Below, piece by piece: positions 36,633 to 49,439 of a stretch of DNA of 64,000 nucleotides. The stretch covers positions 2,566,288-2,630,287 of the forward strand of contig JANPYM010000001.1 of the NCBI GenBank assembly GCA_025890175.1, given 5' to 3'. Below the pieces are notes generated by a model, which ran no database searches, was not told the DNA's origin, and worked only from the letters and a program-made list of their open reading frames with translations. The DNA comes from Ciborinia camelliae (lineage: Eukaryota > Ascomycota > Leotiomycetes > Helotiales > Sclerotiniaceae). The position numbers were made by a program, and so were the translations under genes. How positions within the stretch are numbered: the stretch's first letter is position 1; every line of letters starts with the position of its first letter.

Positions 36633-37844
36633 ATAATAAGTATAGTTTTCCAGACTGCATATCGGTCTTCCTGTCCATATATTGTGATTATTACAGTGGT
36701 ATATGTTTTATGTCTTTTCCGGACAATTTTGGACACTTCGTATACACCTATTCAAAGGTTGAGTTGGAAGATATTATGGATAGTGATTTAGAGTGTGATT
36801 AGCAATTTCGTTGTCCAAATAGGATTAATGGGAAATCTAGCATAGGGCTTTGAAAAAGAGGAAGAAATAATAGTCAGCTTCAAGAAACTTTGGAAGAGAA
36901 GGGGTGACATAAAATGATCTTCCAACCCAGATATGTACTGATGCTGACCACCTTGGACCACGGCCATTAATACAACTCTGACTACAATATTCAAGCTATA
37001 ATACCGAGGAGTATTAAACTTCGCTTCCAATATTGTATTGTGGTCTGTGATATTCGATTTTAGAATATATCAATTCCAAAACTATTCCAAAAAGAGACGA
37101 TAATATTTGAATTATTGAGTAGTTGCCAATAAATCACTGTGCCACCGACTTGAATGTCGATGAGTTACCACCTAAATAGTTTCTCTAATCCCTATGGCTC
37201 CAGGCTCTTAAACACCCCGACAGCTCCATAATGCCGATGTGCAGGCTTGGGTCGTACCAACTACTAGGTGCTCCGATTCCATAGAACTTAGCTCTTTAGT
37301 CACAACAATACAATATGCTCAACAATATCTTACTGTCAATATTGGCTTCGGAGATGGAATCTGATATCATCTTGACAGTGGTGATAACTATATGTCGGAA
37401 CTTCTTAGACTTCCGAAGTATATTAGCCTACCGTTACAATGGTTTGAAGGAAACCATTTCGATTTCGTGCTGTAACTGCAATTGTTCCCCCCGTCTACAA
37501 AAGGTGAAGTAGCTGAGCTGAAAACAGGAGATTAGAGGACATGAAGCGAAAGACATATGAAGCGAAAGACATATGAAGCGAAAGACATATGAAGCAAAGA
37601 AATTCTTTGGCAGTGTTGTCAATCAATTAGATGTTATTAAGCCTGGGTTATTTTGCCATCATTTCCTTTCTTCTGGTGGAAACAAGATCTTTCTTCAACA
37701 AAAGCTGGAAAAATACTGGATATCATTATAGGAAACATTTCCATGAATCAAGTAGGAGATAGAGAACATATTCCCAGATCATTTCAATGAAGGAACAATC
37801 TATTCATGAGACATGACTGGGATGTCTTGTTAAACACCAAACCC
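36633..37844. other. Gene-free interval with a short tandem repeat
   Basis: No gene recognised. A 16-bp tandem lies at 37541-37600. Confidence 0.5.
37541..37600. repeat. 16-bp tandem repeat (ATGAAGCGAAAGACAT)
   Basis: Three perfect copies and a partial, slightly diverged fourth. Confidence 0.9.
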
Positions 37845-38972
37845 TCAAAGACCAACTGCTGCTCCCAATCCCGGACTTCTTTTTTCTAGCACCTGCATAG
37901 TCTGCTCAAATGCTTTCTTCTGCACTTTCTTACCCACATCGGTATAAATCCATCTCTCCACTTCTTGAACCTCTCCATCACTCATAAACTCCCCATGGGA
38001 CTCTGGTCCAGCACTCGCACCGAGGACATAAGTCCGAGCTCCCACTTCAGCCGTGCGTGCCACAATTGCATATGGAATGAACGCAAGTACATGAAAAATG
38101 GCGCTATGGCCACGGGTAAGAGTGGATTTGCAAAGTCCAGGGTTTACCAGGTTGATGATTACCGGTGGAGTAGGGGATTTAATCGTGTTGAGACGTTCAA
38201 CTAGTTCGCGAACGAAGAGAATTTGAAGAACTTTGCTAACGGCATATCTATTATAATCTGTAAGTACAAACCGTCTTCAAAGGGCATCAGAGGCCACAAG
38301 AAGTTGAAAGGAATGATAAACCCACCTATCTTGGCCATCGTGACCTTGCTGCTCGGTATTCAGCTCTTCATAGATATCCGCAGCATTGGCTTCCTTGAAA
38401 GTGGTCATCCGATGAGTTTCGGAGCAAACAATAACGATGTGTGGCGATGAGTCTGGGAATTTCGCCTTGTTCTCGTTCATCTTTGGAAAAAGAGACAGGG
38501 TGAGCAAGAAGGTATTAATCGTGTTGATTTGGATGGTTCGTTCAAATCCCTCAGACACAGACCATGACCTTTCGTTGATTCCCGCATTCTGTACCAGAAT
38601 ATCAAGACGAGGAAGGGTTTTCTTGACACGTTCGGCAAAAGCGAGAGTAGAATCTGTTTTTTCGAGATCCAAGGGCCAGAATTCAATCGCATCAGCGTCT
38701 GTACGCTGCTTGACAGTACGGACAATATCTTCCTTGGCGCTCTCGCCTTTCTCGACACTTCGAACGGCAAGGATCAATTTGGCACAATTGAGACGATAGA
38801 AATGGCGCGCTGCTTCTAAACCAAGACCAACGTTAGAACCGGTGACAATAACGGTCTGATCGGCAAAGGATTGGGTTGGATATGGCGGTGGTTTAAAGAA
38901 TTGAGAATGGAAAAACACCTTTAGGCCGTGGCCCAGATCATTTTTGATGACGAACTCTTCGGCGGGAGTCAT
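37845..38972 (-). CDS. Short-chain dehydrogenase (retinol-dehydrogenase-like)
   Basis: Exons (minus strand) 38326-38972 and 37845-38247 give 349 residues. VIVTGSNVGLGLEAARHF is the cofactor-binding motif, VQNAGIN the NAG motif, and DRYAVSK across the splice site supplies the catalytic Tyr217 and Lys221. The acceptor ATAATAG was chosen over an earlier TTACAG because only it keeps the frame and recreates the DRYxxSK pattern. VNPGLCKSTLTR follows. The long N-terminal leader (about 40 residues before the Rossmann fold) and length above 300 are typical of this extended fungal group. It probably reduces or oxidises a small hydrophobic substrate; neighbours suggest secondary metabolism. Confidence 0.88.
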
Positions 38973-41900
38973 TTAAGATAGTAGTTTGGAGAAGGATAGT
39001 GATAATGATAGCGATTAAAGTTTTTAATATCTAAGTTGAAAAGCATATAGATACCTGATGGAATGGCCGTGTGGTATAATAGTAATTCGGGAACGATCCA
39101 ACAATCTTCCCGAATAATCAATTTGTGGAGGAAGTGGAGGAGGTGGGGGAAGTTGGAAGAATAATTGAGCCTACCCCGACCAATCATAATTATCAATCTC
39201 CTAGCTAGTCCTCGCTTGTTCCTACACTTTCCTAAAAAGTGAAGAGGGGCATACTTCTTTGGGAGGTTAACGCGGGAGCGGGCCGTAAGTTTTAACCGTT
39301 TTAGTTCTAACCTCCGGTTTTGAGAGGTGGGCAGCCCCACTTTAAGCTGTGATTCTAGACAAGCTCGCCAGTAAGTTGATTAAATATTGATATTTGCAGT
39401 AATTTCTATTTTCTGCATAGGTAGGTATTATTATTGATAATGCCTATCTACCCAGGTATTTAAAGGTTGAAATGGGTTTCGTATAAATGCATATATACTC
39501 AAGTGCTAAGGTATAAGCTAGTACTAAGCATATGTGATCTGTATGTCACGGAGTGGATTTGTAAGATCACCGATCACTATTGATATAATCTCGGTAGTAA
39601 TATAATTGATTAATACTAATATGATATGAATTATATGTATTATTACCTGCTTATAATATTCTACGCCTGAGATTGAAACAGAGGGCGTATAAATGTATAT
39701 GTCACGGTCTAAACATTAGGGCATGCGCTAGTACCAGACATCAGCAATCGGAATATCGCAACTCTAAGCTAGTATTAGTGATGCTTGGCATTACGTGCTT
39801 AGAGAGCACATCCGTGCTCCACAACAGACCGTAACTGGTCGGTAGCGACCGCGCGCTAAAGCGCGCACTTCTGTTTAATGAAACAGTATTTTTGTCACAG
39901 TCCGGCTTGAAGATATGTACGAATTAGTATTGTCACGTACACAGAATTCACAAGAAGAAGTGATTGAATTGAAGATAATCTAAAAACTATTCTACAAAGT
40001 CGCCGAAGAGATACCTAGTAGTTTATATAAGCGACTACGCTTAATCATAGTCGCTAATGGTGGCGATGTAATCGTTAGCGATTACACGCCAGAATCGCGT
40101 AAGGTTCCGACTGTAAAGTCACTTTTGTTACAGTAATAATAATCTCAACTTAAAAAAGAATAGAATCTAGATATTTCGATTAACTCTAAACATCGAAATA
40201 GCAATAATATTATCTAAACTTTTTTTAAAAAAGGCAAATGTTTCGTTTTAAGTACTAGATACTGTTGGTGTTATACCTAGGCCCCTGCCTAGTGAATGCC
40301 ATGTATATAGTCACATGATCGCCCTCTATATTAGGTGGTGATCCTCTGAAGAGGATCCTTTCTTCTTCAGCATAGTTCTTTTATTAGATTGCCTATCTAC
40401 GATTTCACCTATATGATTCGATGTGACCCGTGTGACATCTTTATTATTCAAAATACTATTTGTTTTATAGATACATTGGCTATGGGAATATTGACCAGAT
40501 GCTAGGGAACAATGTGGCTTCACTTCTGTATCTGAGAACTTATCTTAAGCAATTCATCTTCTACAGCCGAATATCGTCCTCTGAGCTGCGAGCTTTTTTT
40601 GAGCAGCTCGTCTTCGACCGCAGAGCCCGTTGTACCAGAGCGCTCGTGATAACAACTCGTGCTTCGTGTGCCGGCTTCAAAAACTCGTCCTTGAACGTAG
40701 GGTTTCCAAAATAACCGAAAGCTGGAACTGAATATGGTCAGTGAAAGTTTCAGCATTTATCATTGCTATTTTAAGTTCTACTTACCATCAAGGGGTGCCG
40801 CGAGAGATAGAGTGCTTGCAAGAAGCAACACAGACAGTGTTAGAACGGATCTCATTTTCGCAAGGGTATGGTGTGTGTTCTGGTGCGGCGTGGAACTTTT
40901 TGAAGAAAACATTTGAAGTGGGTGTCAATTTTTGGTCAAGTAATACCTATCAATCGAGTCTTCACCTCTTAATATATTGTTGAAGAAACTACTACCAGCC
41001 AACAGGCCACTCAGTGGCACAGCTAACTGTTGGCGATGATTAGCACACTCATACGAACACGAGTTTGTGCATAAATGTGCAACGTTGTATGCGTATGAAT
41101 TTGCAAGGTTGATCTTGCTTGTGATCCAAGCGGGGAAGAAGGACTCCGAGGAATTTACCAGCGATGACTACTGTCAAAAATATCATGCCTTTAATTGACT
41201 AGCTTGATAATGGAATATTGCAATTTATATTTGAATGTTCTGTCTGGATCAAACGAGCGAGGGGTTACGTGGGGGTCTCAACCTCCAGAAAATCATATAT
41301 AGCAAGCAGAGATCTTTCTTTACATATGAGTCTTGGCTGGGTACTTATCAACACTCAAAGTCTAACACACATACTGCTTTCTTGATTCATATTTTGCTAA
41401 TAGAACTTAGTGCCATCCTCAGATGCTCTCGAATTCTACGACCTTCAGCCAACTGCAGATGCATGGATCACGTCAGAATACTCCGTTCCCCCAACAGAGG
41501 CTAAAGGTCTGGATTGGGACAAGGTAAAAGGGGGTATAATTTAGACGACTTGTAGGAGATTAATCCCTAGGATACCAGAGGTATCTTAGCCCTGAACACA
41601 GTTTTTTGAGATTTCTGAGATTTCTGAGCAGTCAGGGCTGAAAAGGAAGCCATATTGCAAGTGCGGGGGTTATGGTTGGGCATAGTCAGAGATGGAGTCG
41701 GGTATGAAAAAAATTGCCGGGATACGTAGTTTTCATGTTATAGCTGTTTTTTGAATGAAATAAGTCCTAAGATTGCATTTACTTCCTATTTTGGATTGAT
41801 CTATCTGCGTTGTCACGGCTAGAGTCTTTCTCTCATTAAAATTCAACGTCCCAGATTCCAGAAGTCAGACTAGCCATCCTACTTGAATGCTCATAAAATT

Positions 41901-42920
41901 CGATGGAGTGTACTCTTATACCATTGTCTTTCTATCAAAAATCCCTGATAGACTTGAATTGGTGTGGGGGCATGCAATTGTTCTCGCCTTCTCGGTGATG
42001 AAAATGGTATCAACGAATCTGATCGTGGCGGATTTCGGGGTGTTCAATACCACCGACGTTGGAACAGTAATTCCACGCCAGAAAATAGCAATCTAATGCA
42101 TATTAAAGATATCTTGAGATACTGGACTGTGAAGCATTCATCCTGGCCATCTACCCAACACACCACATGCAGTCGCAGCGTATATGGAAGTCCAAACACA
42201 CCAAATATTGTTTTGCAGCGTCAACATTGCTTATCTGAGACTCTCGCCCGGTACAGATTCTCATCGCGCCACGATTATGTTGTGATGAGAGACCCATTAG
42301 AATATAGCCTCTACGAATTCTACTACAACCCATATCCAGGTAGCTGGCTAGTCTGTACATTAGAGATAATTGAGGAACCCCGCACAATGCCGCTTGCATC
42401 ATCTTATCAACCTCAGTATTGTTGTTGGAATGGTAGTATCTATAAGATCCATATTTAGATTTACTTTCCTAGTGAATACGCAAGTAAATGAGCGACCTAT
42501 CAGCTGGGATTGAAGCTACGGGCTTGATCCGGAACGTGCAAGATTCTAGCTTGGATTCTATATATGCTTAGCATAGGGGGAGTGTTGATAATGCTAAGCA
42601 CAGTGGCTTGGCACAACCCTTTTTCTAGCAATTGTATTCTAAAAGGTGAAGAGGTTCGGCATTAGCTGGAAGTTAGGGAGCGGCACGGTAAGTATGTAGG
42701 GGCTTGGGCTTATTTTTTTGATTGCTTACAAATAGTTCGGATTTGAGAACCCTACTCGATAAAAGGGTCTTGTTATATTCTGTTTTTTAATTCTATATTT
42801 GTCCTGCTTTGGATAATATTATGCAGTTCTCTATCACAAATTTGCCCTTCTAATTTGCTTGACTAACAGCTTGAACAATATAGAAGTTGCTAGAAGCATA
42901 AAAAAGCTTAAGACATAAAA
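38973..42920. other. Decayed, repeat-bearing region without recognisable genes
   Basis: 39360-40260 is AT-rich with several TGTCACGG/TGTCACA motifs and an LTR-like piece (separate entry). 40460-42470 holds short frames with coding-like composition, for example LEFYDLQPTADAW near 41420 and HDYVVMRDPLEYSLYEFYYN near 42270, none of which I can assign. The last 100 bp is the MFS gene leader. Confidence 0.5.
40263..40469. mobile_element. Possible solo LTR
   Basis: A segment beginning TGTTGG, the start typical of Copia-type LTRs, is flanked by a short direct repeat TAGATAC at 40256-40262 and 40468-40474. The 3' end does not show a clear CA, so the call is weak. Confidence 0.25.
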
Positions 42921-44578
42921 ATGGCATCTATAAAGGTTTCATTAAGCTTGCCTAACACAGCCAAGTTCGAGGATCCAATAACTCAGCACTCTGATGGGTT
43001 ATTTATCACCCTTCCAGAAGAAATCGACAACCACACTATTGACTTCGAGGGGCCAGATGATCAGTCCAATCCTCTCAACTGGCCACTCTGGTACAAGTGG
43101 ACTTTAATCATCGTTCTTTCATCGGTCAACACAATAGCGTGAGTTTCCTAAAAATAACTTCTGTGTTTTCTCACCGTCACTAACAACTTCTAGAAACCTT
43201 GCAACTGTCCTTTGCCTACCTGCCGCTCCACAGATCTTACGCGATTTTCACACAAACGACAATATATACATCACCATAATTGCTTCCATATGGGAACTGG
43301 GAGAAGCAGTTGGCGCTCTTTTAACTTCCCCCTTGTCCGAGATCTTTGGGCGTGCTCCAGTATACAACGTCACGAATACAATCTTTGTGGTATTTTCTAT
43401 CGCCAGCGGACTCAGTACTAGTCCTGGCATGCTCATCGGTTTTCGCTTCCTGAATGGTATGGGCGATGCGTCGATTTCTCTCAACTCAAGCATTGCCGGG
43501 GATCTTTTCGTTCAAGAGGAACGTGGTCTTCCAATAGCCATCTTGAGCTTTCCTCCCTTGATTGGTCCTGTGTTAGGACCAATTATTGGTGGCTATCTCA
43601 CTCAGTCCGCAGGATGGCGCTGGGCTTTCTGGTTTAGCGCCATAACAGGAGGCGTCTTCGAGATTGCTTTCTTCTTCGTTTTTCGAGAGACTTATGCACC
43701 CAAAATTCTCAGGAACAAAGCCCAAAAACTTCGAAAGGAGACAGGGAATATGAATTATCACTCTCGATTCGATTTCGATACTCGTGCGCCCGGAATCAAA
43801 ATACTGAGAGATGGCCTCGTTCGACCGGTCTCAATGTTCTTTAGCTCGCCCTCTGTGTTTATCTTGTCCATTCAAGTTTCGATTGCTTATGGCTATATGT
43901 ACATTTTATTCACCACTTTGACTCCCGTTTTTGAACAGACATACGGATTTAGCCAAGGCGCTGCTGGACTATCGTTTATAGGCCTCAGTAAGTTTAAATT
44001 TGTCCTCCTTCATTCCCAGTCAAAACAACTAACAAAGTGCTTTCAGGTATGGGAATGGTATTAGGAGTCGCTGTATGCGCTTTAACTCTGGATAGGCTTC
44101 TAAAGAAGTTCACGAACAAAAGTGGGGTCTTTAGGCCCGAGATTCGTCTTGTTCCTATGGTACGTTTGAAGGTGCTTTCCCAACCGCTTGGTTTACTTAC
44201 ACATACTCTTAGGCTGTTGGGGGAGCCCTCTTTCCACTTGGACTATTTTTTTACGGGTGGACGGCACAGTATCATGTATTCTATGTTGTACCAATGATTG
44301 GAACTGCAACGGTTGGACTGGGATACTTCATTACGAACATACCACTGCAAGCTTACCTAGTCGATATTTACCATGAATATGCGGCCTCTGCTGTTGGGGC
44401 GACTGTGGTCCTGAGGTGCATCTTTGCAACAGTCATCCCATTGGGTGCCTTGCCTCTCTACGATAAATTGGGACTGGGGTGGGGTAACAGTGTGCTTGGA
44501 TTCATCGCGGTCCTTTTCATCCCAGTACCGCTTTTGTTGATGCGATTTGGCGAGCGCTTGAGAAACAGGTATAGATGA
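42921..44578 (+). CDS. Major facilitator superfamily transporter (DHA1-like)
   Basis: Exons 42921-43138, 43194-43987, 44047-44159 and 44213-44578 give 496 residues, a full twelve-helix transporter. The cytosolic N-terminus has DFEGPDDQSNPLNWPLWYKW, the usual lead-in of fungal drug:H+ antiporters. Between helices 2 and 3 lies the motif A-like SPLSEIFGRAPVY. GPVLGPIIGGYLTQSAGWRW matches the helix-5 antiporter motif C and the loop after it. The frame is intact to LRNRYR at the end. Such proteins export toxic compounds or metabolites through the plasma membrane; next to the polyketide remnants it may once have exported that product. Confidence 0.93.
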
Positions 44579-45208
44579 GCATTCAAGTCCTAATAATAGA
44601 AAAATGAAATGCAGCAATTCCTGCTCACTTGTTTGCCGAGCAACCAAGTTGTTTCGTGAAAAGGTGATAGATGCCACATGGGAGATTGGTTGGTTGATTG
44701 ATTAAATTAACGTCTACTCTGATTCTAAGACTGTATGAGACGGTAAGGGGCTCTTGTGAGTCCCTCACAGAAAGCAGGGTGGGTGTAAGCGTGCCATATT
44801 GGCTAGCTTGTTACATGGTTTAAGTGATTGATAATCTCAATCTATATAGTTGGATGGGGGAAGTGAAAACTAATATTGGGGAGCAAATCCCAACCTCCAC
44901 ACGGCATCACATGCAGAGATTGATAATACCAATCAAAGCATTGCGCTCATGATCCTCCAAAGACAGCCGTCCGCATCTATCGTAGTACCCGAAATCCGGT
45001 TTAAAACCTTGCATTGCATGCAGCCAAACACAATGCTGAACGGGAGGTGTCGGGTAAGCGCATATGATGAATTATTTCCTGTGCCGCATGGGCTGCAATC
45101 CTTGATTTTGTCTTCAAATGGAGTATAAATGTACCGCAATAACCTTCATCACTTTTCTTATTAGTTTTGTCCTGCAACCAAACATTACAGCATAATAGCA
45201 CAAAAATT
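44579..45208. other. Intergenic interval before the YCII gene
   Basis: Probably 3' end of the MFS gene and promoter of the next; nothing else recognised. Confidence 0.5.
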
Positions 45209-45565
45209 ATGTCGGCTCCTACTACACCCCCAACCAAGCATGAGTGGCTTGTCATTCTTCCTGACCACGAAGGAGTGCTTCAAAAACGGCTCGAAGCCCG
45301 TCCCAAGCATCTCGCAGGAGTAAAGCCTCTCGCTGAAGCTGGAGCTCTACTCTTTGGTGGTGCATTCTTCGACGATCTACCTCCCGATGGCGAGACGCCA
45401 CAAATCAAAGGAACAGTACTTCTGGCTTATGCGGAGAGCAAAGAAAAGGTTTTGGAGCAACTTCGTCTTGATGAATATACCAAAAGTGGTGTATGGGACT
45501 GGGACAAGGTGCAGATTTATGGGTTCAAAACGGCTTTGAGAAAGGGATTGGAAGGTGGGATATAG
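45209..45565 (+). CDS. YCII-domain protein
   Basis: Single exon, 118 residues from the ATG at 45209 (the frame stays open upstream but has no better start). HEWLVILPDHEGVLQKRLEA opens the ferredoxin-like fold, with the conserved His-containing RPKHLAGVKPLAEAGALLFG. GTVLLAYAESKEKVLEQL and SGVWDWDKVQIYGFKTAL follow. This matches the YciI/muconolactone-isomerase-like family, small proteins with a His/Asp pair and usually unknown reactions. It lies next to the MFS gene at the edge of the accessory block. Confidence 0.85.
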   Translation: MSAPTTPPTKHEWLVILPDHEGVLQKRLEARPKHLAGVKPLAEAGALLFGGAFFDDLPPDGETPQIKGTVLLAYAESKEKVLEQLRLDEYTKSGVWDWDKVQIYGFKTALRKGLEGGI

Positions 45566-48500
45566 AGTCGAGGATTTCGCACCACTACCACGACTGGCAG
45601 CATTTTAAAAGCAGTTTCTGAATTGCCAAGTCGTAAAGGAATTTGGTGCTCAGATTCGACACTAGTCTGACGAGAAATTTTTGGGTGTGCCAAAATTGCT
45701 GGACGAGTTGATTGAGGAAGGAAAAGGTGTGGCGGTGGATGATTCTCAGGACGTGGGTTGAAGCGAACCAAGTCAACGTGTGTGTTGGAAAGTAACAAGC
45801 CAGTCTGGGAGTTCTATATCGTTACACCTATTCATAATCTACTTGTGGAAAACTCATTCCTTTGGATCCAAACACTTCCCTATTTGAGCCCTTATTATAT
45901 ACTGGTCATTACCTTGTATCCAACTAGCTACTTAGCCATTCACTTTTCCTCATTTATTCAGCTAGACTTGGAGCAAAAAAATTAACTTTCATTATGTTTG
46001 ATGTTTGAAAGGAGAGTTCCGTGCCTGTACCTTCCCACCATACCGTGTTATCATGCCATACTACTATCAAATGTGTAATTTACGCGCCCTCCATGTCCCA
46101 TAATGTGCGCAGTGCCAAAAACAAAAAGAAAGAGGAGGAGAAAGGAAAGGTTGATTCGTCGAGGCCCGAGTCCAAATATGAATTGTTGTTATTCATCATG
46201 CAATTTAATTCCTTCTTGCCCTATCTTTTTATCGATTATACCATTTGTTGGAATCACCTCGGCGGTATAGTATTGATCAATACTAAAGATTTATAAAAAG
46301 ATGTATGAATTGTATATCGATAGAAGATCGATCTGCGCAGGATTTAGGTATATGCCCGCTGCGCGGGCGGATAGGCCGCATGTACGATTCACTAGGTACC
46401 TACCTTAAAGAGATTGAGGGGTTCTAGAATCTGTTATTGATCAGATACAAAAATATATATCCGATTTAAAGTTTTAAATTCATTCTATATTCAATTTGAA
46501 CTTATACATTTGTTGTATAACAAATAAAAACTTGAAATCATAATTTCGTTTAAATTCGAAGTAAATTAATTTCGATTCGGTTAATAAACTGATAGAAATA
46601 AAAGCAATCTATAAAAACCTCGGGATTATTTGAAATACCTTGAATTTAAAATATAAAGCTTAGACTAATTTACAAAATCTAAAATTTAAAACTATTCATT
46701 TTTTGCTGCATTGAAAATATATAAAACTTTATACTAAACTAATTTAAACTAATAGCATTTGTTTAGAATCGTTGTATAGTTTCAAAACCATTACATTTAA
46801 TTAATTAGAATTTAGAATTGTTCGAATTATCAAAATTATATCTATATAGATAATAATAACAATAGTTATACCAAGATAATATTAAGGTATGTATGTGATC
46901 TATAGATATACAATGTATTCTGAATAATCTCAAATATTCTTTATAATATTAATATTAGTTAGTAGAAAAATTAGGATGCATTTATTTTGTATTCAATTTC
47001 TTCGTTACATTCGAACTAAAAATTGTATTCATTTTCAAAAGAGATAGAGAATCGTTTCGTTTAAGCCTAATATCCAATTCATATTATAAATCTAATATAT
47101 CGAAGAAATCTATTGAAAATCCTAAACAAATCCGATGAAATACAGATTCTATAACCCCCCCTTTACTCCTAGGTAGTATCATGACGCCATTCATACCACC
47201 GTTTCACATTATCCCTAACCATTATTCACTATAACACCCTACCACCCCATAACACCCCATCCCTGCCCTCCCACATCAAAAACTGCATTTTTCCACCCCT
47301 CATTATCCTCTGTCGGTACAATCATGTGACCGTACGGGCCGTACGAAGCATATGACCATATGAGCCGTACCATATGGACTAGCGCAGGAACTAGCACTTC
47401 AACATCTCCATATAAGGGATCACTTTAGCATAGCATTATAGGAATCTGCGTTTACAGCATAAGGCACTTTACACTTTGTGCCGCGATTTTGGGGCATGCG
47501 GCCCCGGTCATATGCCCGCGTAGCAGGTGCATATATCGGGTGGGCAATGCCCATAAAGCCTGAACCCAAAGTAGATTAAACCGATTAAACTAATTGAATT
47601 GATTAGATCGATTGCAATACGGGAAGCTAATAAAATTAAAATACAATTTTTGTATACCGAAATATGTATCGATTATATGTTAGATTATATAATCCGATTG
47701 CAATAAAGTGGAGGGGTCGTTTTTGCTCCTATTGCGAAACCCTTTTACTTCGTTTTAGGCGTAAGGATTGTATATCACGTACACTCAATACAACAGGCTT
47801 TTCTATATAACTTTTATTTACTACTACTATTGATCAATAGTACTATCTTCCATCGAGTAACCGACCCAACACTTTGAATGTCACGGAGTGAAGTGGAAAA
47901 AGGAATTATAATCTTAGGCATCGGAATAGTATTGTAGTAAACTATAAAGAGGAAAGGATTCTCATCTAGAAGAGGAGCTATTTAAATACCCTCTAGCTCT
48001 AGCTCTATAGCTCCTGCCCTAGCTCTATAGCTCTACGCCTTAGGCAACTACTCTAATAGTTTCTAATGTTGAACTCATTAAGTTAATATCAATAGCTTTA
48101 GACATTCAAGTAATATCATTTGAATATCAACTAAAATCAGAGTTTAATATATTAGTTAGTCTTAGACATTCAAGTAATATCATCTAAAGATAATCTAAAA
48201 ACATTAGTTTAATCTTTAAATGAAATTTATATATTAATAAAACATTCTCTCGATTTCTCAACTAATAGTATCTAATCATCTAGTTTATTATAGAAATTAA
48301 AGTCTCTCATCTTAATTTCTAAATTTATAACATGAAATACATTAAACCCCTTATAGAATTAACAAAATCCTTATCTAAACCTTTGAAATATTTAATGTTA
48401 ATCATCTAATTCATTATAATATTTAAAAACTCTCATCTCAACTCTTAATATCATAGTATTAATTCTAGATATCTATTTAGATCTTTATTATAATACTATC

Positions 48501-48981
48501 TATCTAGATACTAGCATTTAGAATTGTAGTAGAACTCGCTTGTAAAAGAGTTGTTGGAGATAGCTGAGTAGTAGGGTTAAGCGAGTAGATCTAGAAGTTA
48601 CATTTTAAGCGAGTTATTAATTAGATAGTTTGCATTGTGTTATGATTCATTTCATTCATTTCGTATGTAAACCTATCCCATAATTATCCCCTATTTATCC
48701 CCTTGCTCGCTACTAATGCTCGCTTCACTAGTAGTACTTAGTATCTACTACTAGTAGTAGATATTCTCCCCCTCCCCCCCCACTTTCCTCTCCCCCCACT
48801 TTCCTCTCCCCCCCCTTCCTCTCCCCTTCAATTTCTCTCCGCAGCATTCCTAACGATCGCAGCTTTCATAGCTACGATGGTTCTTTCGAACCGTGCTTGT
48901 TCTTCTTCTTCTTCTTCTTCCTCTTCATCTCCACCCCCTTCATCCTCACCCCCTACCCCCGCTCCCACTCCCACCCTCAAA
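45566..48981. other. Long AT-rich gene-free region
   Basis: 46290-48750 is strongly AT-rich with many TpA steps and no sustained frame, the look of repeat-induced point mutation. It contains inverted GC-rich islands (46345-46383 and 47488-47535), a TGTCACGGAGTG motif near 47880 also seen near 39545, and CTAGCTCTATAG repeats at 47990-48040. A C-rich tract lies at 48770-48830. Confidence 0.6.
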
Positions 48982-49439
48982 TTATGCGCCTCCACAGCCC
49001 CCCCTCATCCTCTCCCTGCACCTCACCAATCGCTGACGCAAGCCAGCCGCCGAAACATATTTATATGCCCCGCGCGAGATGGGGATATAGGCCGTGGCGT
49101 CAACCAGGTGCCATGGTTGATTGTTCCGAAATCTTTGTATATGTTGGAAGACTGTCTTTGGTTAGTTTTCTTTGTTTTGGTGTGGTTTTTGGCGAGGATT
49201 AGAATTGGAATTGGGAGAAGGAGAGAGAAGGGGAAAGAGAGAAATAGATATGGATACGTACGACGAAATTCGCTCCAATAGGCCCTCCGTTCCTCTGCTT
49301 CCAATAATGTGAGTGCGGAGACATGGTGCCAAAGATTCGCGCCACGGTCCGGAACGGGAAGAATTGGTGCTTGGACTTGTGCTTGTACTTGTGCTTGTCC
49401 TTGCGCTTGTACCTGCGCTGGTACGTTGAAGTTATTCAT
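48982..49439 (-). CDS. Small two-exon protein of unknown function
   Basis: Exons (minus strand) 49262-49439 and 48982-49151 give 115 residues; the 110-bp intron has a GTACGT donor and a pyrimidine-rich tract ending GACAG. A Gln/Ala/Val repeat (VQAQ) at 9-24 is followed by LWHHVSALTLLEAEERRAYW, FQHIQRFRNNQPWHLVDATA and YIPISRGAYKYVSA. This reads smoothly as protein across the junction, which supports the model. The unspliced frame would end in Ser/Pro/Leu-rich junk. No family recognised. Confidence 0.5.
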
